From CAVPGH01 sp046726955 (GTDB taxonomy: Bacteria > Acidobacteriota > Vicinamibacteria > Fen-336), in contig JBKPBQ010000172.1 in NCBI GenBank assembly GCA_046726955.1, forward strand, positions 1 through 11,525: 11,525 nucleotides of DNA. Reading direction: 5' to 3'. This document shows, in pieces, positions 7,456 to 11,525 of the stretch; the first letter of the stretch is position 1, and each line of letters begins with the position of its first letter. A model generated the notes under the pieces. The model ran no database searches. It saw only the letters and a list, made by a program, of their open reading frames with translations, and was not told the DNA's origin. The translations under genes and the position numbers were made by a program.

Positions 7456-8340
7456 CTAACGATTGCGCCGGGCCATCCACATCGTGTGCTCACGTGAGAT
7501 GGCGGTCTCCGTCTCGGCCACCGCCGCTCGGAACGCGGGCTCATCGGCGGCGGCCTCGAGGCGCACGGCCATGACGTCCAGCTCCTGGCTGGCCAACGCG
7601 TAGGCCTGCGCCGACTCCTCGTGGCGCCGCGCCTGGGCCCACGCCGTGACGCTCGCCGAGACGGCGACGAGAAGCGGTACGAGGTTGAGCCGCCACGGGC
7701 GCCACTGGAGGAAGGCCACGAGCACCGCGGCGAGCTGCGCCAGGATGGCCAGGAAGAAGCAGGCCTCCCGCGCCCGGTCGTGGGACCGGGCCCGGTCGCG
7801 GTACCAGCGCCGCTGATCGTTCAGGCGCTGCTCGGTGTAGAAGGCCCGTCGTTCGTCGAGCGGCGCGCGACGGGTCTCCTGCATGAGAGGGCTGACCTCG
7901 TTCGGATCTCCGTCCCTCTGGCGCTCCAGGGCCGCCGAGATGTCGGCCCGGGCCCGGAGCGTCTCCAGGACCTGCAGGTGGAAGCGCTCGTCCGGCGAGG
8001 TCCCGTTCGCGCTCGCGAACGGTGGGGCCTGCATCATGAAGCGCCAGGCGGAGCTCCGGATGGACTCGGCCACGGCCCGGGCATCCCACCAGACCGCGTC
8101 GGCTCGAAGGACCCGTCCCACCAGCAGGACGACGAAGCTCACCAGGAGCGCCACGGCGGAGCCCTGCCGACACCACTGCGCGGTCGTCGGAGAATCCACC
8201 GCGGCGCTCACCGAGGCGAGCAGCGCCCCCAGAAAGGCTGCTCCCAGTTGAAGGACGAGAAGGGCGAAGTAGCGCCGCTGGGCGAGGGCGGCGACGGTTC
8301 GTGCCGCCCGCAGCGTGGTTGGATAGTCGCCTGGCTTCAT
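7456..8340 (-). CDS. SLATT_3/SLATT_1 (DUF4231) four-TM membrane protein, predicted effector
   Basis: 294-aa inner-membrane protein built from two 2-TM units, as in fused SLATT_3 plus SLATT_1 proteins. TM1 (24-46) and TM2 (59-78) are followed by the SLATT_3-type motif WWDARAVAESIRSSAWRFMM (84-103) and APPF. The second unit opens with AFYTEQRLNDQRRWYRDRA (166-184, the DUF4231 signature with Arg172, Gln176 and Trp179-Tyr180), then TM3 (193-212) and TM4 (218-236), and a C-terminal helix ending in a conserved-type Glu-x-x-x-Trp (W288). SLATT proteins are predicted, from comparative genomics of SMODS and SLOG systems, to be pore-forming effectors that damage the membrane once a nucleotide signal is perceived. 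No SMODS or SLOG gene is visible here; the next gene carries a TIR domain. This is the first gene of the operon. The ATG at 8340 has a GGAG core about 13 bases upstream, rather far. The family call is strong and the effector role is inferred. Confidence -1.
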   Translation of the reverse strand: MKPGDYPTTLRAARTVAALAQRRYFALLVLQLGAAFLGALLASVSAAVDSPTTAQWCRQGSAVALLVSFVVLLVGRVLRADAVWWDARAVAESIRSSAWRFMMQAPPFASANGTSPDERFHLQVLETLRARADISAALERQRDGDPNEVSPLMQETRRAPLDERRAFYTEQRLNDQRRWYRDRARSHDRAREACFFLAILAQLAAVLVAFLQWRPWRLNLVPLLVAVSASVTAWAQARRHEESAQAYALASQELDVMAVRLEAAADEPAFRAAVAETETAISREHTMWMARRNR

Positions 8341-8404
8341 GGCAAGGTTTGCTCTCCTCTTCGCCTCGTGGCGCGCGCCGTGGGTCCATCACCCCTCTCC
8401 CGGA

Positions 8405-8423
8405 GGCGCGGCTTCGGCGCGCC
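8405..8423. repeat. GC-rich hairpin in the divergent spacer
   Basis: GGCGCG and CGCGCC form a 6-bp perfect stem around a 7-base loop containing TTCG. On the minus strand it would lie in the 5' leader of the SLATT operon if transcription starts upstream of it; on the plus strand it could precede the lipoprotein gene. No convincing U-tract follows, so it is not called a terminator. It may be chance in GC-rich DNA. Confidence -1.
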
Positions 8424-8452
8424 CCTTTGCAGCCATAAGATGGAGACGCAAG

Positions 8453-8496
8453 CCGAAAACGTCCCAGGAACCGTCCAGGAAATCTCCAGTTTTCGG
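8453..8496. promoter_or_regulatory. 8-bp inverted repeat CCGAAAAC/GTTTTCGG, possible operator
   Basis: CCGAAAAC at 8453-8460 is mirrored exactly by GTTTTCGG at 8489-8496, separated by 28 bases, in the most AT-rich part of the spacer. Two half-sites about 36 bp apart centre to centre would lie near the same face of the helix. An operator for a dimeric regulator or a looped mRNA element is possible. An 8-bp match in a spacer this size is expected by chance perhaps one time in four, so confidence is low. Confidence -1.
8464..8481. repeat. Tandem CCAGGAA direct repeat with 11-bp period
   Basis: CCAGGAA occurs at 8464-8470 and 8475-8481, exactly 11 bases apart, or about one helical turn. Both copies lie within the loop of the 8-bp inverted repeat and each is preceded by GTC or GTCC-like bases. 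The arrangement is typical of binding sites for regulators that contact direct repeats on one helix face. No known consensus was recognised. Confidence -1.
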
Positions 8497-8518
8497 GGAA
8501 TGGAGACCCGGTTTGGCG

Positions 8519-9622
8519 ATGTGCGCTGGATCACGCCTCGTGCGATGGGCGGCCGTCCTCGGGGCCGCTCTCGCCGTTGGGTGTGGCGGCGCCAGTCCCA
8601 CGACGCCCACCGCCGTCGACCGGAGCCCGGTCGACCTCTCACAGCCCTGGACATCGGCCACCCCCGCCGAGACGGGGATGGACGGGCGCCTGCTCGACGT
8701 CGGGGCGTCGCGGGCGGCCTCGATACCCCGGTTCCGCGGGCTGCTCGTGGCCCGACACGGCCGCCTCGTCTTCGAGCGCTATTTCGCCGGTGCGGCGGCC
8801 GAGACCGCGTTCGACGTGCGTTCGGTGACGAAGAGCGTCGTCTCCGCGCTGACCGGGATCGCCGTCCGCGAGGGCGCCCTCCCGACGATCGACGCGCCGA
8901 TCGTGCGGTACCTGGATCCGCCCTATCGTGTGAACCCCGAGGACGACGGCATCACCGTCCGCCACCTCCTGACGATGACGTCCGGCTTCCAATGGGACGA
9001 CGACAACGACTACAACCCGTGGATCCTCTCTCCGGACCGCGTCCAGTACCTCCTGGACCGCCCCCGCGTCGCGCCGCCGGGAGCGCGCTTCACGTACGAC
9101 TCGGCCGCCGGTCACGTCCTCGGCGTCGTCCTGCAGCGCGCCACGGCAACGCCGCTGCCCGAGTACGCGAGCGCACGGCTCTTCGCCGCGCTCGGCCCCC
9201 AGGCCGTCGCCTGGGAGCCGCTCGACCGCGGGACGGTGAACGGGGGCTCGGGGATCGACCTCCGCGGACGAGACCTCCTGAAGCTCGGCCAGCTCTACCT
9301 GCAGCGCGGCTTCTCCGGCGGGCGCAGCGTCGTCCCCGCCGAGTGGGTGGACTCGACGACACAGCCGCAGTTCACCTGGCGCGACGACTACGGAGCGCAG
9401 CGACGCGTGACCTACGGAATGCTCTGGTGGGTCTCCGACGCGTCACCGGCCGCCTACTTCGCGTGGGGTTACGGCGGCCAGTTCGTCTACGTCGTGCCCT
9501 CGAGGGATCTGGTGGCGGTTGCCACCACCGAGTGGCGCAACTTGACGGAGACGACACCCGTGGGACTCGCCGAGCAGGTCTTCGGCGTCATCGTCGAAGA
9601 CGTCGTGGCGGCGGCGAGCTGA
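8519..9622 (+). CDS. Beta-lactamase/PBP-like serine hydrolase, lipoprotein
   Basis: 367-aa secreted serine hydrolase of the class C beta-lactamase-related family (esterases, D-aminopeptidases, DD-peptidases). The chosen ATG at 8519 opens directly onto a lipoprotein signal peptide: basic n-region, hydrophobic stretch and a lipobox-like LAVGC, so Cys23 is the probable lipidated residue. The upstream extension of the same frame carries no signal and is rejected as coding. Active-site motifs are SVTK with nucleophile Ser102 and Lys105; YDS with Tyr193 and Ser195 in place of the common Y-x-N; and GYGG (317-320) in the position of the K-T-G/H-x-G box. HLLTMTSGFQW is also typical of the family. It is anchored in the periplasm or outer membrane. 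It is transcribed away from the SLATT/TIR/CHAT operon and ends 10 bases from the convergent TonB-dependent receptor. Beta-lactam resistance cannot be claimed; the substrate could be an ester, amide or peptidoglycan fragment. Confidence -1.
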   Translation: MCAGSRLVRWAAVLGAALAVGCGGASPTTPTAVDRSPVDLSQPWTSATPAETGMDGRLLDVGASRAASIPRFRGLLVARHGRLVFERYFAGAAAETAFDVRSVTKSVVSALTGIAVREGALPTIDAPIVRYLDPPYRVNPEDDGITVRHLLTMTSGFQWDDDNDYNPWILSPDRVQYLLDRPRVAPPGARFTYDSAAGHVLGVVLQRATATPLPEYASARLFAALGPQAVAWEPLDRGTVNGGSGIDLRGRDLLKLGQLYLQRGFSGGRSVVPAEWVDSTTQPQFTWRDDYGAQRRVTYGMLWWVSDASPAAYFAWGYGGQFVYVVPSRDLVAVATTEWRNLTETTPVGLAEQVFGVIVEDVVAAAS

Positions 9623-9632
9623 GGGTCCGCGG

Positions 9633-11525
9633 TCAGAACCGCAGGTAGGCTCGCACGTCGAGGCGCCGCGGGAAGAGCCGATAGTACTGGGAGTCCCCCA
9701 ACTCGCTCTCCGACACCGGATCGCGGCGGTCCGTCAGGTTGCGGCCGGAGGCCCGCACCTCCCAGCGGCCCTTGCGGTACCCGACGCTCGCCGCGAGCGT
9801 CGCGTAGGACTCGGCGAGGGCGGTGTTCCGCTTGTTGAGGTAGCGGTCGCCCACGTAGCTCATCTCCATCGAGGCCACGAGGCCCTTCTCGGGGGCCCAG
9901 GTGAAGGCGAGCGCCGCCAGCTGGTGGGGCGACATCTCGAGGCGCTTCCCTGCGAGCTGCGTGGGCACGCCGTCGAACTCGGTGAGGAAGTCGCGGAACC
10001 GCGCGTCGTGGTACGCCCAGGAGCCGCGCGCCCAGAGGGACGGGCGGATGCGCCAGGCCGCGGAGAGCTCGACGCCCTTGAGTCGCGAGTTGCCGGCGTT
10101 CGTGAGCGCGGGCAGGCCGCCGATGCTCTGCGAGATCACGAGGTTGCTGAAGTCGCACCAGAAGCCCGCGAGCTCCAGGCGCAGCGCCCTCCGCAGCAGC
10201 TCGGCCTTGGCCCCCGCCTCGTAGCTGTTCGAGGTCTCGGGGTCGAGGATCCCGCCCTCCTCCTCGCCCGCGCCCTCCGCGAGGTTGAAGTCGATCGCGG
10301 CGGGCTTGAACGTGTTCTTGTAGTTCGCGAAGAGCTGCAGCCGGTCCCGCTCTCGCTCCCAGGCCGACCAGGTGAGGCCGATCGCCCCGCTCGGCCGGAA
10401 GTTCTCCTGCTCGCCCTCGCCGGCCTCTCCTCCTCCGCCCACCTCCTCTCCCTCGCCCCGCTCTTCCTTGGTGAGGTTCAAGCGCAGGCCGCCCTCCACG
10501 CGCAGCCGAGGCAGCGGCGTCCACTCGACGTTGCCGTAGAGGCCGGCGAAGTTCCGCTTGTCGTGGATCCCGCGCTCCTCGCCGAGGGGAATCCCCGACT
10601 CGGGGTTCGAGCCGTCGAGGCCGACCTCGTACTCGAAGGTGTCTCCCTCCGCCTCCGCGTTGCCGAAGAGGTAGTCGAGGCCGGCTACGAACCTGAAGCG
10701 GGAGCCCTTCGCGGAGGCGAAGTGCGAGTCGAAGTAGACGTCGGTCTGACCGATGTCGGCGCGGAAGCCCACCGCGTTGTCGGGCGGCTCCGACACTCCG
10801 GTGAGGAAGCCCCGGAGCTGGTCCTGGGACGAACGCGTGAAGGAGAGCGTCGTCGCCCACGACCCGTGAGCGACGCTGCGGTCGTAGCCCATGCGGGCGA
10901 AGAAGCGGTTCTCGTCGAGGTGCGCGTCCGCGGGGTTCTGGTTCGAGTCGAGGGGGACGAGCGGAGAGAGGACCGCCCCCTCCCGCGGCGTGGGGCTCGC
11001 CGGCTCCTGGCGGAGGATCGTGCCGTCGAGGTCGAACGAGAAGGCGCCGTTCGAGAGCGCCTTCCGGTTGCGCCACAGGAGGTGCCCCTTCGTGAACGAG
11101 GTGCGGTCGTCCTCGAAACCCACGCGCTCGAGGTCGGCGCTCACGGAGGACGCGAACCCCGCCCACGAGCCGAGCCCCGCCGACACCGACCCGCTTCCGC
11201 TGCCGTAGCTTCCCCCGGAGGCGGAGACTCGTCCTCCCTTCTCCCCGGGCGCGCGGCGCACGACCTGGACGACGCCCACGAACGAGGTGGCGCCGTACAT
11301 GACCGGCGCCGGTCCCCGCTGCACCTCGACGCGGTCGACATCGCGGATGTCGAGCGTCGAGAGCGCGGGGTTGAAAGCACCTCCCCAGGGCACGCCGTCC
11401 ACGACGAGGAGGAAGGCGTCGAACTCCCGAAGCCCCCAGAACTCGGGGACCGAGGCCGCGGGGCCGCCGTCGCCTCCGGGGGCCACGTCGACGCCCGCGG
11501 CGAGGGCGAGCGCGCTCTTGAGGTC
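9633..11525 (-). CDS. TonB-dependent outer-membrane receptor, N-terminus cut by window edge
   Basis: 630 codons are visible and the frame is still open at the right edge, so the signal peptide, TonB box and start of the plug are missing. The first 95 or so visible residues are the end of the plug domain, with the typical LLVVDGVPW, DVDRVEVQRGP and VMYGATSFVGVV motifs. The rest is a 22-strand-type beta barrel with alternating aromatic residues, a late GRNLTDRRDP motif and a final strand ending in Phe (RAYLRF), as required for BAM insertion. It imports a ligand (siderophore, cobalamin, glycan or peptide) across the outer membrane using TonB energy; the sequence does not say which. A Glu/Gly-rich stretch encoded near 10403-10472 probably lies in a variable loop. 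It faces the serine hydrolase gene, ending 10 bases from it, with no shared operon. The GTG at 11486 is internal, not the start. The family call is near certain. Confidence -1.
   Translation of the reverse strand, partial: DLKSALALAAGVDVAPGGDGGPAASVPEFWGLREFDAFLLVVDGVPWGGAFNPALSTLDIRDVDRVEVQRGPAPVMYGATSFVGVVQVVRRAPGEKGGRVSASGGSYGSGSGSVSAGLGSWAGFASSVSADLERVGFEDDRTSFTKGHLLWRNRKALSNGAFSFDLDGTILRQEPASPTPREGAVLSPLVPLDSNQNPADAHLDENRFFARMGYDRSVAHGSWATTLSFTRSSQDQLRGFLTGVSEPPDNAVGFRADIGQTDVYFDSHFASAKGSRFRFVAGLDYLFGNAEAEGDTFEYEVGLDGSNPESGIPLGEERGIHDKRNFAGLYGNVEWTPLPRLRVEGGLRLNLTKEERGEGEEVGGGGEAGEGEQENFRPSGAIGLTWSAWERERDRLQLFANYKNTFKPAAIDFNLAEGAGEEEGGILDPETSNSYEAGAKAELLRRALRLELAGFWCDFSNLVISQSIGGLPALTNAGNSRLKGVELSAAWRIRPSLWARGSWAYHDARFRDFLTEFDGVPTQLAGKRLEMSPHQLAALAFTWAPEKGLVASMEMSYVGDRYLNKRNTALAESYATLAASVGYRKGRWEVRASGRNLTDRRDPVSESELGDSQYYRLFPRRLDVRAYLRF

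Larger units (their letters stand above)
8341..8518. promoter_or_regulatory. Divergent intergenic region between SLATT operon and serine hydrolase
   Basis: This 178-base spacer must hold the start signals for both the leftward four-gene operon and the rightward lipoprotein gene. It is more AT-rich between about 8430 and 8500 than the coding DNA around it. It carries a GC-rich hairpin, an inverted repeat, a helically phased direct repeat (each listed separately) and an 8-bp direct repeat ATGGAGAC at 8440-8447 and 8500-8507. CATAAG near 8434 vaguely resembles a minus-10 box on the plus strand, but no matching minus-35 was found, so no sigma-70 promoter is called for either direction. Confidence -1.

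Noticed and set aside
8434..8439. CATAAG as a minus-10 promoter element
   Set aside because: No matching minus-35 element at proper spacing; a single loose hexamer in the spacer is not enough to call a promoter.
8339..8518. N-terminal extension of the serine hydrolase back to 8339
   Set aside because: The extension has no signal or conserved sequence and would bury the lipoprotein signal peptide that begins at the ATG at 8519.
8519..9622. Calling the hydrolase a beta-lactamase resistance gene
   Set aside because: Only the S-x-x-K fold family is supported. The YDS and GYGG boxes differ from classical class C enzymes, and most family members are esterases or peptidases.
9629..9642. 5-bp hairpin GCGGT-CAGA-ACCGC in the convergent gap as a terminator
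   Set aside because: The stem is short, overlaps the stop of the TonB-dependent receptor gene and is not followed by a T-run on either strand.
7621..9648. 675-codon plus-strand frame across SLATT, the spacer and the hydrolase
   Set aside because: It runs antisense to the SLATT gene and out of frame with the hydrolase, and its composition is that of a shadow frame.

Overview
The window is about 11.5 kb of very GC-rich DNA with densely packed genes. It comes from a Gram-negative, outer-membrane-bearing bacterium: there is a TonB-dependent receptor, a lipoprotein and a long periplasmic receptor. The mix of CHAT, FecR/TPR and SLATT proteins at this GC level would suit Acidobacteriota, Myxococcota or a similar soil/sediment lineage, but that assignment is a guess. 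Six protein-coding genes account for nearly all of the sequence. I saw no RNA genes, insertion sequences or CRISPR arrays, and no gene-free stretch longer than about 180 bases.

Minus-strand operon, 8340 down to the left edge. Four genes are read leftwards with gaps of 16, 37 and 3 bases. (i) A 294-aa four-helix membrane protein with the SLATT_3 plus SLATT_1 (DUF4231) layout, a family predicted to supply pore-forming effectors in bacterial conflict systems. (ii) A 1453-aa multidomain membrane protein: N-terminal TIR domain, transmembrane helix, CHASE2 sensor, three transmembrane helices, a fifth signal-peptide-like hydrophobic segment, FecR domain, cysteine-containing Ig-like module, TPRs, proline-rich linker, two PASTA domains and an Arg/Pro repeat tail. 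(iii) A 311-aa cytoplasmic endonuclease/exonuclease/phosphatase (EEP) family enzyme with a full set of active-site motifs. (iv) A CHAT-domain caspase-like protease (His221/Cys256) with a possibly degenerate NTPase-like middle and C-terminal TPRs, running off the window at 700 visible residues.

I read this operon as a candidate undescribed conflict or regulated-cell-death system. An envelope-spanning receptor would sense periplasmic or cell-wall events through CHASE2, FecR and PASTA. It would pass the signal to a cytoplasmic TIR domain, with a CHAT protease, an EEP phosphoesterase and a SLATT membrane protein as partners. The genes and domains are visible in the sequence; the working model is inference.

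The 178-base divergent spacer (8341-8518) separates the operon from a plus-strand lipoprotein of the class C beta-lactamase/penicillin-binding serine hydrolase family (8519-9622). It contains a GC-rich hairpin, an 8-bp inverted repeat and a 7-bp direct repeat with an 11-bp period, all possible regulatory sites. A 10-base convergent gap then leads to a minus-strand TonB-dependent outer-membrane receptor (9633 to the right edge) that lacks its N-terminus because the window ends. These last two genes may be ordinary neighbours. However, a cell-wall-type hydrolase directly opposite a PASTA-bearing receptor operon is suggestive.
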